DNA of 64,000 bases from Mermis nigrescens (Eukaryota; Nematoda; Enoplea; Mermithida; Mermithidae): assembly GCA_036768485.1 (NCBI GenBank), contig JAVLUZ010000145.1, positions 21,330,706-21,394,705 on the forward strand, in the 5' to 3' direction. The notes under the pieces were generated by a model. That model was not told where the DNA came from. It saw only the letters and a list, made by a program, of their open reading frames with translations, and did not search any database. The translations under genes and the position numbers were made by a program. How positions within the stretch are numbered: the stretch's first letter is position 1; the number at the start of each line of letters is the position of its first letter. This document shows positions 48,281 through 58,876 of the stretch, in pieces.

Positions 48281-48914
48281 GCCTTTCAAGATAAGACTAT
48301 TTAGTAGCATTTTCAGTAGAGTAAGAAAAGTTTTAGTAGAATGTTAAGTATATGTGTATTATGTACACAGTTCCCCAAAACTGAACAGCGTACAGCAGGT
48401 GCAATACGTGCGCACTTATAATAAATAATATAGTAGTTTAAGTTGTCGGGTTTGTCTGCTTAAAGCTAAATTATTAAATTATTTCAAGGGTCTTCCCTAA
48501 TTGGTATGCATACAAAAAGGGCTTTTATATAGTAGTCACTATGCCCTGATTACGGAAATGAAAATCAAATTCGCTTTTTCTACACTGCTTTACAGCCTTT
48601 CAAGATAAAAACATTTAGTAGCATTTTCAATAGAATAAGAAAAATTTTAGTAGAATGTTAACTATAAGTGTATTATGTACACAGTTCTCCAAAACTGAAC
48701 AGCGTACAGCAGGTGCAATACGTGCGCACTTATAGTAAATAATATAGTAGTTTAAGTTGTCGGGTTTGTCTACTTGAAGCTAACTTACTAAATTATTTCA
48801 AGGGTCTTCCTTAATTGGTATGCATACAAAAAGGGCTTTTATGTAGTAGTCACTATGCCACTATGCCCTGATTACGAAAATGAAAATCAAATTCGCTTTT
48901 TCTACACTGCTTTC
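48281..48914 (+). repeat. Direct tandem duplication, period 314 bp
   Basis: 48281-48594 and 48595-48914 align nearly base for base, from GCCTTTCAAGATAA to TTTTTCTACACTGCTTT. The second copy has a 7-base internal duplication (CACTATG) near 48853. It lies about 0.9 kb upstream of the COPB1 start. Confidence 0.93.
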
Positions 48915-49820
48915 TAGCTTTTTGTGTTGTTTGTGAAACGTGATATACTTAGATGGTTCGTTAATAACTCCGTTACTTACTCTCGGAATTCGGCGACGTA
49001 GCTGATTGGTGAACGCATTACGCTGTAGTACGAGAGGTCTGAGGATCCAAAAACCCGGCAAACTGATAATGGAAAAACAGAAAAAAATTCGGTAGGGCCT
49101 GCCTAAAGTGAACAAGTACCTAAGTACCCTTACTTGAAGTGTGCACGTACTGCACCTGCGGGCCTGTTCACTGTTCACACTTCTTGGGAACTGTGCACGT
49201 AATACACCAATACCGAATGTCCGTAGAATTTGCTGAACTTTTTGCACGATCCTAGTTGAATCAGAATTTCAAGACCTGGCAACACTGACCTGCTCTGTGC
49301 GCGCCATTCTAACGCCCAGGTCCGTATCTAGGATTGACCGCTGAAGCTGTATATAAACTTTGTAAATTTGCTACCCGCATGCCTTAAATATGGTGAGAAT
49401 CGCCGTTTTTTTCCCTAACAATTCGGTTCACAATGTGAACCATACCCAAAATTTTTTCCACATTCTAAATTTTGGTTCCTTTTAGGGGGTCTGAAAAACG
49501 TTCAAAAATTGAGCGCTCTTGTTGAAAAATCGGTTTTTTTCCAGAAAGTTCATTCCAGCGTGGCCACGCCTTTGTCTCGCATTTTATGCCGTGTTGCAAA
49601 AAATCTGGACGCGTTAAACTCATTTTTACCTATTTCTGAAAGTATCTATCTTGTCTATTCAGGACTGAAAAGTCACCTACTAATGGTCTTTGTAGGTTGT
49701 TTTTGTTTTGTTTGCTGAGCTAAATGTGAAAGAATGAATGGTTCTTGCGATGTAATGTCAATCCAACATAATCAGAGTAGCGGTATTTTATCCTTTCTTA
49801 TAGTTTGTAATCCTTTGGAA
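48915..49820 (+). other. Upstream region of COPB1
   Basis: Should contain promoter and 5' UTR. A possible acceptor (TTTCTTATAG, ending 49803) lies 17 bases before the ATG, so a 5' UTR intron is possible but unproved. No TATA box or CpG-rich block is obvious. Confidence 0.4.
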
Positions 49821-49923
49821 ATGTCCACCGCCTTGTCTGAACAATTATGTTATACGCTTATAAATTCACCAACGGATTCAGAGCAGCTGAGCGATATGCA
49901 AATCAAGGACGCTTTAGAAAAAG
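49821..49923 (+). CDS. COPB1: Coatomer subunit beta (beta-COP), coding exon 1
   Basis: Start of the beta-COP gene. The protein is a core subunit of the COPI vesicle coat that ARF1-GTP recruits to Golgi membranes for retrograde transport. Six exons lie in the window (49821-49923, 53907-54196, 57088-57348, 58164-58355, 59888-60055, 61326-61549), giving residues 1-413 of a protein usually near 950 residues; the rest lies beyond the right edge. This exon gives 34 residues with the family motif CYTLINSPTDSE. An in-frame ATG 87 bases upstream would add 29 residues, but the ATG at 49821 matches where the family starts. The donor is AAAAAG|GCAAGT, a GC donor. Splicing it to 53907 restores LEKG-ELKAK in frame. 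Confidence 0.93.
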
Positions 49924-50653
49924 GCAAGTTGACTTTATTTCTGGCTACTTCGTTCTGTTTTGTATTTTGTCATGTTCGATTATATTTCGCATTTGTTTTC
50001 TTGGTCCATTTTGAAAATGCGAGCACTAAAAAATATAATTTTTACTCGTGAAACACCAAGGTGAGCATTTTAGAGGAAGATTTCTTTTTAACATCGTCTT
50101 TATCCTTTGTCCATAACAAAGCATTTGGATTTGTTCTTCTCTTGTGTAAAAAAACTCCGATATTTATGAATGGATGCCGCTTTACCTCGACAACCTTTTC
50201 AATTCCTTTGAATATCTTTCAAAACGTAGCTTTGTCTCCTTTTCTAGCGCTCGAAAAATTGCCTTCTTTGCTATGTAATGTCGCATTAGGACCGTACATG
50301 TAACGGCTCTAAATTTTATGGGGGGTCCCTGACCATTCGTAGATGGGGAGGGGGTAGGTGACTTTCAATCTATAAGCAAAAAACGCCTAGAAATGGCCAA
50401 AAAATTCATTTTTTTCCTAAAAATCAGGGGTTGAAGGAGTCGAAAATTTTCTGGCTTTGGGGTGGATAGGGGGCATACATGGGCAAGGTATAGGTGGCTA
50501 GAGGGGGGGGGTGAAATCCAAAAATTGTCATATAGTAACTTGTGGTCATCGTTTTTGTACCGGGTCTGTTCGCATTAGTACAAATACGGTCCCCATAAGT
50601 CGACGTACATTTTGCACTTGTGAAATTTTGGGTACTGTAATGTAGTGCAATAG

Positions 50654-50861
50654 TACATTACGTGTGATAAACTGGGTTTCTTGACCCTTATTAGTGAAGT
50701 TTAGCCGACTCGTGTGTTTCTAGCGATGAAAAATACAAAGACTTTAACAATACGGCGCGGTACATTACGTGTGATAAACTGGGTCTCTTGACCCTTATTA
50801 GTGAAGTTTAGCCGACTCGTGTGTTTCTAGCGATGAAAAATACAAAGACTTTAACAATGCG
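50654..50861 (+). repeat. Tandem duplication, period 107 bp
   Basis: TACATTACGTGTGATAAACT begins at 50654 and again at 50761. The copies differ at very few positions, so the duplication is recent. Confidence 0.93.
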
Positions 50862-51237
50862 CCGGAATATTCTGATATGTTATCGTTTTATAGGGATGCA
50901 ACGGGTACCCGGACCCGGACCCGCTATATTACCCGGTTCTTTTTTTGGACCCGGAGCCGGACCCGGACCCGCTATTGAAAATTTTTGAGACCCGGACCCG
51001 GAACCGGTAAAATTTTGCTTGGAAAATAACGGGTAACGGGTATTAAAAAAATTTAAAAAGATGCGAATGATGAAAGACTTGAATGGTGACTAAAGACTTT
51101 ATTTCCAACTTCTAAATCTTCACATTAATACCAGCTAGTATTTCAAAAACAATCAGATTTATCTACTTGTATTAGTTTAAGAGGCAATGAACCAGGGTCA
51201 AGGTGTTTTTGAATTTGTTCAAATTTTTTTCCGTCTG

Positions 51238-52302
51238 CAGGGGCGGATTTAAGGTGGGCAGGGGGTGGGGGGCGGCTGCCCCCTTATTGGCCAAAAATAT
51301 TTGGCGAGATAAAGAATGATATGCAATTTTCAATGATTTATGGCCGTCAGTGACCATAATTTCTCAAAACTTTCCGGCACTGCGCCGGATGACATTTATT
51401 TACTTTCTTGGCGACCTGGAAGCACGGTTTTTTTTATTCGGCAAAGATTTTTACCGATGTACGAAGACTTTTCGGAACCGTCTTGTACAAGTACAAAAAT
51501 TTTTGGAAGACAAAAACTGCAAAAAAGGTTTAAAATTCGCAAACATTTTCGGCGCATTGCGTTGATAGGAATAATTGTGTGTTCTATATATTTTTATAAT
51601 AACAGAAATCGCATTCCGAAAGGAAAAATGTCAAATTTTTCGGCGCTTCGTGCTGTTTTAGGACGATCTTAATGATTTTCGCCCTCATAAAACCAGGAAT
51701 TATATAGCTAAAATACTCTACCAAAGGTCAACAACTCTGTCTTTACCACACTAAAGTCGCTACCATATTACATATATCATAGTACTCAAAAATTTGTGTG
51801 TACCAAATGTACAAAGACTTTTAGGGACCATCTTTGTATATACATGTACAAACGGACCTTGTACAAAAAAACACTGCCTGGAAGCCATTTTCTGTTCATG
51901 TAGGTTTCAAAACAATTTTAACAGCAGAAACAGCTATTTTTGCATAGTTTTCTTCTATTTTCAATTAAAAATTTCGATGTTTCGCATCAAATGTCATAAA
52001 TATAGGAAATCAAGCAGTAAATCATGCTTCTAGACATCTATCTGCCTTGATTTCACAGATTTTCCGGCGCTTTGCGCCAGATTTTTTGTTAAAGTCAAAG
52101 AAATTTAATGATTTTTTCGCACAAAATTGTGTAAAATTTTAAAATTTTCAGAAAGAATATTGCGTCAAAAATGTAAAAGTATACAACGTAACACCGAAAA
52201 AACGCTATTTTGCGCGTCAAGGGCAAATTTTCGGACCTCTTTTTGACTGTTTTTGCAAAAGTTGGGATACGCCCCTCTAGGAAAATCCTAGATCCGCCAC
52301 TG
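51238..52302 (+). mobile_element. hAT MITE, family H, split by family G (fourth level)
   Basis: Left end CAGGGGCGGATTTAAGG, right end (reverse complement) CAGTGGCGGATCTAGGATTT. Without the insert it is 611 bp and aligns along its length with the 627-bp copy at 61619-62245 in opposite orientation. Duplication weak (TCCGTCTG/TCACTTTG). GGCGC-type palindromes near both ends (51374, 52066). Confidence 0.85.
51423..51876 (+). mobile_element. hAT MITE, family G, copy 2 (innermost level)
   Basis: Left end CACGGTTTTTTTTATTCGGC, right end (reverse complement) CAGTGTTTTTTTGTACAAGG. Perfect 8-bp duplication CCTGGAAG at 51415-51422 and 51877-51884. The H copy at 61.6-62.2 kb shows the empty site near 62055. 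Confidence 0.95.
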
Positions 52303-52361
52303 TCACTTTGATTCGCTTTTGTGAAAATGGCCAGCCATTTTTCGGCAAATAAGGTGCATTT

Positions 52362-52570
52362 TTAACCGTTTGCTGCTGTTCTAGAGCCTGGATAAATGAG
52401 CTGAGAAGTATGTACATGAAACTTGCAAAAAAATAAGTTTTTTTTCACTGCCGCCTTAACAATTAAATTCAAATTATGCTCCGCACAGCTTGCACTTGGT
52501 AAGTTTGAATCCTCTAACGCCTTAACTACATATGTTTGTACCATTATCGCGTACAATAACGTGCACCTAC
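52362..52570 (-). pseudogene. hAT transposase fragment
   Basis: The minus strand reads RDNGTN in one frame and, shifted, KALEDSNLPSASCAEHN followed by LNLIVKAAV. A conserved aspartate-asparagine-gly/ala string followed by C-A-x-H-x-L-N-L-I-V is typical of the hAT transposase core. The frameshift near the KALED start and short length mark it as dead. It lies in the hAT element 50891-53524 and is probably the remnant of its own transposase. Confidence 0.7.
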
Positions 52571-53906
52571 AAGAAATTCATAAAGATATTGTATGACTCG
52601 TAGTTAATTTAAGAATCTACGCGCTAACTCACTAACTATTTTTTAATGTCCCACGAATAAAGCATGTTTTCGGGCACTTCGCTTAAATATTGTGCTGTAT
52701 GATGCTCAGCACCTAAAGGTGATGCATGCAAATTCCACTTTTTCAGCTTAAAGTCGTCCGAAATTGAATGTGCTGTTAAACTTAAAAATTAAAACGTTGT
52801 GATTAATCAATTATGTTACAGAGTTTTCAAGGTTAAGAAAACTTGCCTAAACAATGATTCGCTGATGCCAGGCCAAATGTCAGTCGTGAATGAAATACCG
52901 ATTTCAACGCATTTCTTAACCTGCTCAGCTATTTTTCCCTCACACTTTCATATTCACTCAGTACTTCATTTTTATAAAATGTTCTTGATTTAAGCTCATA
53001 TAACGGAATCTAGAAAATAAACTTGATTAGTTTATATTAATCGAAATTCAATAGGCAATTAAAAAGGGAATTTCTTGCTTTAATTCCATAAAACCAATAT
53101 TTTCAACAGACTGAAAAGGCTGATCGTCCAGTGCAATCATTCGAGCAATTTTTTTATCAATATGTCTCGAATTGGATCGTTTCTGCCCCACTTTTTTTGC
53201 TAAAAAAATTATAGATATATATCACCTTTGATGTATAAATAATTATGTAAATCACTTATTTAGGAACTTTAACTTTTTGTTGACTGACATTCTGAAAATA
53301 AGAAGCAATCACGCAATCTGAGTGCATTGAAAAATTAGCTGTATATAAATAATAGGACCATTTTGTTCATATAAGACATGATTCACAAATTCTCGTGGAC
53401 CCGTACCCGGACCCGAACCCGTTTTTTTTCAGACCCGGACCCGGACCCGGACCCGAACCCGTTATCTGAAAAATTTGAGACCCGGACCCGATATTCCAAA
53501 AAATCTGGACCCGTTGCATCCCTATCGTTTTAGTTAGAATTTTCGGCATTTTTTCCGCAGTAAGCTCGAAAATTGTTTTGCAACACCTTTCGTTTTCTCA
53601 AAATTGCCTGACAGTACACTGGATTTGCAAAAACCTTGGGTAGGGGTAATACCCCCTCTCATCCCTTCCTTATGCCCATGTAAGATGGGGCAATCAAATT
53701 TGGTTGGATAGGATCCCTCATCTCCCCTGTTACATGTGTGATTAAACTAGGTCTTGTTTTACGTTGAATTTACATTCAATTTACATTTGACATTCAATTC
53801 AATTTTATGTTCATTCTCAAATTACATTTAAACGTTTGCATATGTTATACGTTATTCTACTTTTTATTTTTTTACGTTCAATTTATTTTCAATTTTGTCT
53901 ATGTAG

Positions 53907-54196
53907 GCGAATTAAAAGCCAAGATCGATGTGTTAAAAAAATTGATCTACGCCGCATTAAATGGGGATAAAGTTAGCAGCAGCGTGCTTATGTACGTGAT
54001 TCGCTTTTGTTTGCCGTCTCAGGATCATTTAATGAAAAAATTGCTTCTCGTCTTTTGGGAAGTCGTCCCAAAAACTTCACCGGACGGCAAATTGTTGCAC
54101 GAAATGATCTTAGTCTGCGACGCTTATCGCAAAGATTTGCAACACCCTAATGAATTCGTACGAGGTTCTACGTTGCGATTTCTGTGCAAATTGAAG
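53907..54196 (+). CDS. COPB1: Coatomer subunit beta, coding exon 2
   Basis: Encodes residues 35-131 of the N-terminal HEAT-repeat/adaptin-like trunk. It carries the near-invariant blocks [38 protein letters not shown] and [12 protein letters not shown]. The acceptor is TCTATGTAG and the donor AAG|GTGTGA, phase 0. A hAT MITE begins only 18 bases after this donor, so the 5' splice site keeps very little native intron sequence beside it. Confidence 0.96.
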
Positions 54197-54214
54197 GTGT
54201 GACTCGATCCGTAG

Positions 54215-54651
54215 CTGTGTTTTTATGTATTCGGCAAAGATTTTTCCCGATTTACAAACACTTTTCGGGGCCATTTTTGTACATGTAGAAAGATTTTTGG
54301 GAAGACAAAAATTGCAAAAAATGGTCTATAATTCGCAAAAATTTCCGGCGCTTCGCGCCGAAATGAGTAATTGTGTTTCATATATCTTTATAATGGCAGA
54401 AATTGCATTCGGAAAGGTAAAATGTTTTCCGGCGCTTCGCGCCGTTTTAAGACGATTTTGAGTGATTTTTGCCCTCCCCAGAAATTAGCTAAAATACACT
54501 ACCAAAGGTCGAACAACTCTGTTTTTACCACACTAAAATCGCTACCGTCCCTTATTATAGTAACCAAAAATTTGTGTGTACAAAATATACAAAGACTTTT
54601 AGGGTCCATCTTTGTACATGTGTAAACGGACTTTGTACAAAAAAATTACTG
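54215..54651 (+). mobile_element. hAT MITE, family G, copy 3
   Basis: Left end CTGTGTTTTTATGTATTCGG, right end TACAAAAAAATTACTG. Perfect 8-bp duplication ATCCGTAG at 54207-54214 and 54652-54659. It starts 18 bases after the COPB1 exon 2 donor. Two perfect GGCGCTTCGCGCC palindromes at 54347 and 54431. Confidence 0.93.
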
Positions 54652-54747
54652 ATCCGTAGTTGTCTAAAATATAAAATTTTAATGACTCAAAAATGCGTTT
54701 TTGAAAGACCGAAGAAACGAATGTTCTAACCATATTTACATGTGCAG

Positions 54748-55267
54748 GCCCATAGCCAAGGGGGGCAAAAAAAAATTTGTTTCTCACAAGGGTGCCCCAA
54801 AGGAAGAAATGAAAAATTCCCGAAGTTCACTTAAAAGATCGCCAAAACAGGTCCTAGACGGAGCCAGTAAACATAAAATTTTGCGTTTCTGATCGCTCAA
54901 ATGTAAATTAAATATGGCGAAAATGTCAAAATTTTTCGGTGTTTCGCGCCGAATCACTAATTTTCTGGTTATTGTTCTTTGCAGAGCACAACGATCGAGT
55001 ACAAATACGAAAAAATAAGAAATTGTTTATGAACTGGGCGACGCGAAATCAGTTGCGCAGATAGTTTAAGAGAGTTTTTTTGAGGATAAGTATGGAATAA
55101 ACTGTAAAAATTTTAAATTTTTTTACTGAAATTTTTCTTCATTATTGTGTAGAGCTCGTTGAGAAGCGTTCAAAGATGCCCTTATTTTTTGACTATTCCC
55201 TTATGCTTCTCGAGATATCTAACTTTGAAAACCCCCTTCCCGAAATAGAATTCCGGCTACGGGCCTG
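54748..55267 (+). mobile_element. hAT-type MITE in COPB1 intron 2 (CAGGCCCATAGCC ends)
   Basis: Left CAGGCCCATAGCCAAGGGGG, right (reverse complement) CAGGCCCGTAGCCGGAATTC. Palindrome variant CGGTGTTTCGCGCCG at 54937. Duplication unclear. Confidence 0.6.
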
Positions 55268-55276
55268 TATATACAT

Positions 55277-55650
55277 GTGCACAGAACCATATCCAGGATT
55301 CGGCCAAAGGGAGGGGTGTTCCCAACATAAATTGGTCTATATCTCGGAAAATTCTTCGGGATAGCTCGTCGCATTTTTCGGCGTTTTTCGACATGATATA
55401 TCCATTAAAATCATAAAATTCGAACTTTTCAATAAAAAAGTTTTTTCACTCGGAAAGTGTCGTTCTTTTGGTCGCGCTCGAAATCAGGAAAATCCTTCAC
55501 TCCTGGCGCAAGCGTCGAAAATTTGAAGATTTAACGTCACAGTCATAAATACAATCTTTTCCATTTTTTCGTGCATTATCGTACCTTTCAAAAAAATTTT
55601 TTCGGCTAAACTTGGGCCGCCTCTTCCTCGCCTTCTTAAATACGGGTCTG
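55277..55650 (+). mobile_element. hAT-type MITE in COPB1 intron 2 (CAGAACCATATCCAGG ends)
   Basis: Right end (reverse complement) CAGACCCGTATTTAAGAAGG. Interior contains GGCCGCCTCTTCC. Duplication unclear. Confidence 0.55.
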
Positions 55651-57087
55651 TATGCATAATATGGGAGCTCTGGGTGGCATTGAAACCACAACATTTTTAT
55701 GATATACCTTTTCTTGGCTCAAAAAGGATGAATACGCGTCAAAAACACCATTTTTGGCGCTTCTGACAATGCTTTTTTCCTATACGATTAAATCAAAAAA
55801 ATCATTAAATTCTAGCGCAATATAGTCGAAGATGACTGTTGAAAAAATTTGTTATTTTGAGCTGTTTAAATCGCCAAAAACGCGTAGAACGGGATATTTT
55901 TTACGATTTTTTGTAATATAAAAATTCTGGAGGGTGGTAGGAAGTCTTTGCGGGCTTGGATGAATGAATACTCTTTCCCAATATCATGTAAATGGGTCTA
56001 ACTGTCGAATCATGAATGACGATCGTCCGCATTGAAAAGAACAAAACTGTACATATCTACATAAGTGCTATGATATAACCCGTACTTGCCTTAGCTTACT
56101 ATATGGTATGAGGAATGTACATAATTTTAGCTAAAATTCTCCCTTAGATAGCAAAATCAAATAAATCACGTTTTTCTACCTACATTTACATTACTATTGG
56201 TTGGAAAATTGTTTTAATTGTACTCAATAAACAGACCAAGTATTGTATGTACTTAATACACCAGTCTAACGTCGCAAAGCACGTTCACTGATTTATTTAT
56301 ACACGGTCTTTTATATCCGGCTAAGATTTTTTCGGCTGTTCAAGGACATTTTGGGACTGTCTTTGTATGTACGAATATGCACAAAGATTTTTTTCGGGAC
56401 AAAAATAGTATGAATGTCAAGATTTGAAGTTTTTCTTCTGCTTTTGTTTATGATGCCCGAAATTTAATTCAAAAATTTATGACGCCCAGAACTTAATCAA
56501 AAAAACAAAAGCTTAAATATTTTCACGCCTGCTTTTATCGTGTTTTCTTTAAATATTGCTTCTAGATATGGGGATGACCGACTTTACGTGGCTTACCTAG
56601 TCTTCCGACATGTATACAATTCTCATTATAGAATAGCTGGTGAACATTTATTTTTCCCCATTTATATACTCGTACTTAAATACAAGTGATTTGATGCTTT
56701 TCTTTAGCGTTAATGTTTCTGTTTTTCGTACAATTTAGTGCGATTACATATGTATGTGCTTGTTCGTTATGTTCAAATATTTGCCTGATACATACTTATA
56801 TATTAATTTATTTTTATTTGTCACTCGCTTGTATTGTATATATACTCTGAATATGTATATTCTTTATATTTTGACGATTGTAAGTAGCCGTTATTATGCA
56901 GTAATCCACATTTTAATTCACTTTTAAATTTCTGATTTACAACAAGCTTCAACTTTCAGGGCGAGTTGCATTTTTTGATTCAGTTATTTTTCATTTTTTG
57001 GATTCATTTATATTTTTATGTTTCAAAGTCTCATACTAAAATTAAGAAAACCAATTTAAATTACTGCATACTAATATTGCATATTAG
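55651..57087. other. Rest of COPB1 intron 2
   Basis: A family C-like left end (TATGGGAGCTCTGGG, about 55658) and a partial family G left end (CACGGTCTTTTATATCCGGC, 56303) are visible. The remainder is AT-rich intron. Confidence 0.5.
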
Positions 57088-57348
57088 GAACCCGAGCTGA
57101 TTGAACCGCTCATGCCCGCGATCAGAACATGCTTAGAACACCGACACAGCTACGTAAGGCGCAATGCTGCTCTGGCAGTTTACACCATATATAAAAATTT
57201 TCCGTTTCTTATTCCCGATGCTCCCGAGTTAGTTTACAATTTTCTGGAAGTGGAACAGGACGCGAGTTGTAAACGCAATGCTTTCATTATGCTTATTCAA
57301 GTGGATCAAAAACGCGCCTTGGACTATCTGAGCGGATGCATAGACCAA
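57088..57348 (+). CDS. COPB1: Coatomer subunit beta, coding exon 3
   Basis: Encodes 87 residues (132-218), starting [20 protein letters not shown] and containing [18 protein letters not shown], then DASCKRNAF and the block ending in CIDQ. The acceptor is GCATATTAG and the donor CAA|GTAGGC, both phase 0. The alternating helical HEAT pattern is typical of the family trunk. No defect is seen. Confidence 0.96.
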
Positions 57349-57699
57349 GTAGGCGGAACTAATCATTTTAATACCCTAATCTGTATATGATGGCTTGAAA
57401 GAATTGGACGATTTGCTCAATTTTTGACAGAGCGCGTAAAAGTGCTCAAATAGCTCATTTTTCATATAAAGGGTCGTTTGCAAAGCGTTGTTAATGCATA
57501 AAATTGCTAGTGATTACTTCTCGTTGCCTTCCTATTTCGGCAAGTTTTAGCTGAAATTCAACAAATCAGATTTAAATTTTTGAGTTAATTAAGACTAAAT
57601 CTGTTCGACACCGGATCGTACAAAAGGTTCAGTTGGGAGAATTGCATTAGCGGAAAATGACTTAAAATGTATTACTGTATGTTTCAGGTCTCTTCCGAG

Positions 57700-58110
57700 T
57701 CAGAATTCGAGCGTCTCTCCTACATATTTCAACTACAAAAATGTAGCCTGAAATATAATATTAAGTATTCTTTCCTTCCCCCTCCCCCAGAATTGGCGAT
57801 TTTTTTGAAAGTTTTCAAAAATTTTCTAAAAATTTGTAGAAAAGATGCTTTTTTTGAGCGTTTTTACGCTATCTAATTGCTCAAAAGTGCCAAATTTTCG
57901 GCGCTTCGCGCCATTATACTCATGTTTTGACTATATTTTGTTACTTTTTTTCGAATTGTTTTTGTTTTTATGCTCTACAAAGATAGAGCATCGTCAGAAA
58001 CGCTGAAAAACGATGTTTTTGACGCGTGCCTACTATTTTTGGACCCAAAAACGCACTTTATTATTTCACCCTCCCCCTAAAATTCCCATGTATGTGCATG
58101 TATGATCACT
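57700..58110 (-). mobile_element. Family C MITE in COPB1 intron 3
   Basis: The right side (reverse complement) reads CATACATGCACATACATGGG; the left edge is approximate. A perfect GGCGCTTCGCGCC lies at 57900-57912 and AGATAGAGCATCGTCAGAAA near 57980 as in other family C copies. Confidence 0.65.
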
Positions 58111-58163
58111 TACCATTTTAAGTTTTAATACTTTATACTTACGTCTGATTTTAACCAATTTAG

Positions 58164-58355
58164 GTGACCAGTTTCGGCGATATCTTGCAACTGATTATAG
58201 TCGAATTGATTTATAAGGTTTGTTATGCAAACCCGAATGAGAGGAGTCGTTTCATACGATGCGTATACAATTTGCTACAATCTAATAGTCCAGCTGTTCG
58301 TTACGAAGCTGCGGGCACCCTGATCACATTGAGCACTGCTCCTACCGCGCTTAAG
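58164..58355 (+). CDS. COPB1: Coatomer subunit beta, coding exon 4
   Basis: Encodes 64 residues (219-282) with [29 protein letters not shown] and [11 protein letters not shown], all strongly conserved in beta-COP. The acceptor is CAATTTAG and the donor AAG|GTTTGT, phase 0 on both sides. Confidence 0.95.
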
Positions 58356-58489
58356 GTTTGTTGTATTATTCTGTATTATTTTAATAATTGGTCTGAATAA
58401 TAATTATTTTTTCGTCGACTCAATTTATTGCAATAAATTCAATTGATTCATTTCTGTACTTGTGAATGCATATATTCATAAGCACATCA

Positions 58490-58740
58490 CATATATACAG
58501 GGAGACAATTATGTAAATTTCACATACATGTGAAATATGAATTTATAAATTAAATTTTATCAATTAAATATAAATTATTAATTAAATTTAATGAATTTAA
58601 ATATAAATTTCATATAAATTTATAAATTTTCATATAAATTTATAAATTAACATTTTAAATTTTCTTCACATTATGTAAATTTTACATACATAAAGTTTAT
58701 ATAAATTTCACATACAATTTCTTATTCACATACATGTGCA
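58490..58740. repeat. AT-rich low-complexity tract in COPB1 intron 4
   Basis: Irregular repeats of ATTTATAAATT, CATATAAATTTATAAATT and CACATACATGTG, many self-complementary. Confidence 0.8.
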
Positions 58741-58876
58741 TCCTCGCACAAGGAGCGATGAAAGGATGCTTTGCAATTTTATGTAGATATGTATTACAAT
58801 ACACGCATCGAATGTATCGAATGTTTGAAAATTGAAGCATAATACACGGTAGTACTGCGTTTATATGTGCAAAAAA

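Larger units (their letters stand above)
50891..53524 (-). mobile_element. hAT element with CCCGGACCCG-rich ends and a transposase relic (third level)
   Basis: Ends TAGGGATGCAACGGGTACCC and (reverse complement) TAGGGATGCAACGGGTCC. Perfect 8-bp duplication TCGTTTTA at 50883-50890 and 53525-53532. Inside each end are runs of GGACCCGG. After removing the nested element at 51238-52302, about 1.57 kb remains, too short for a full transposase. Confidence 0.92.
50474..53684. mobile_element. Second-level element (ends CATACATGGGC / GCCCATGTAAG)
   Basis: Left CATACATGGGCAAGGTATAG, right (reverse complement) CTTACATGGGCATAAGG. It lies in the GATRGGGG stretch of family V with a partial duplication. Own sequence is about 50474-50882 and 53533-53684; the rest is younger inserts. 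Confidence 0.6.
50293..53740 (+). mobile_element. Family V MITE, copy 3, split by younger elements (outermost level)
   Basis: The left part 50293-50473 (CGTACATGTAACGGCTC) and right part 53685-53740 (ending CCTGTTACATGTGTG) together make one family V element. Copy 61048-61252 is uninterrupted at the same point (GGGGATGGGGGCAATCAA). Duplication weak (ATTAGGAC/ATTAAACT). Confidence 0.65.
49924..53906 (+). other. COPB1 intron 1 (GC-AG class)
   Basis: The only frame-keeping junction between exons 1 and 2 uses donor GCAAGT (49924) and acceptor TATGTAG (ending 53906). GC donors are a known minor U2 class and nearly always sit in a strong AG|GCAAGT context, as here. A GT three bases further on gives an out-of-frame join to this acceptor. 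About 87 percent of the intron is a nested stack of transposons. Confidence 0.85.

Noticed and set aside
48861..49247. Minus-strand open frame of 128 codons upstream of COPB1
   Set aside because: Composition is irregular, it runs through the end of the 314-bp duplication, and no domain or motif is recognisable.
49734..49820. Upstream in-frame ATG for COPB1
   Set aside because: It would add 29 residues not seen in the family, and a possible splice acceptor interrupts it. The ATG at 49821 gives the usual N-terminus.
49924..49932. GT donor a few bases downstream of the GC donor in COPB1 exon 1
   Set aside because: Joined to the acceptor at 53906 it shifts the frame, whereas GC keeps it and has a perfect AG|GCAAGT context.
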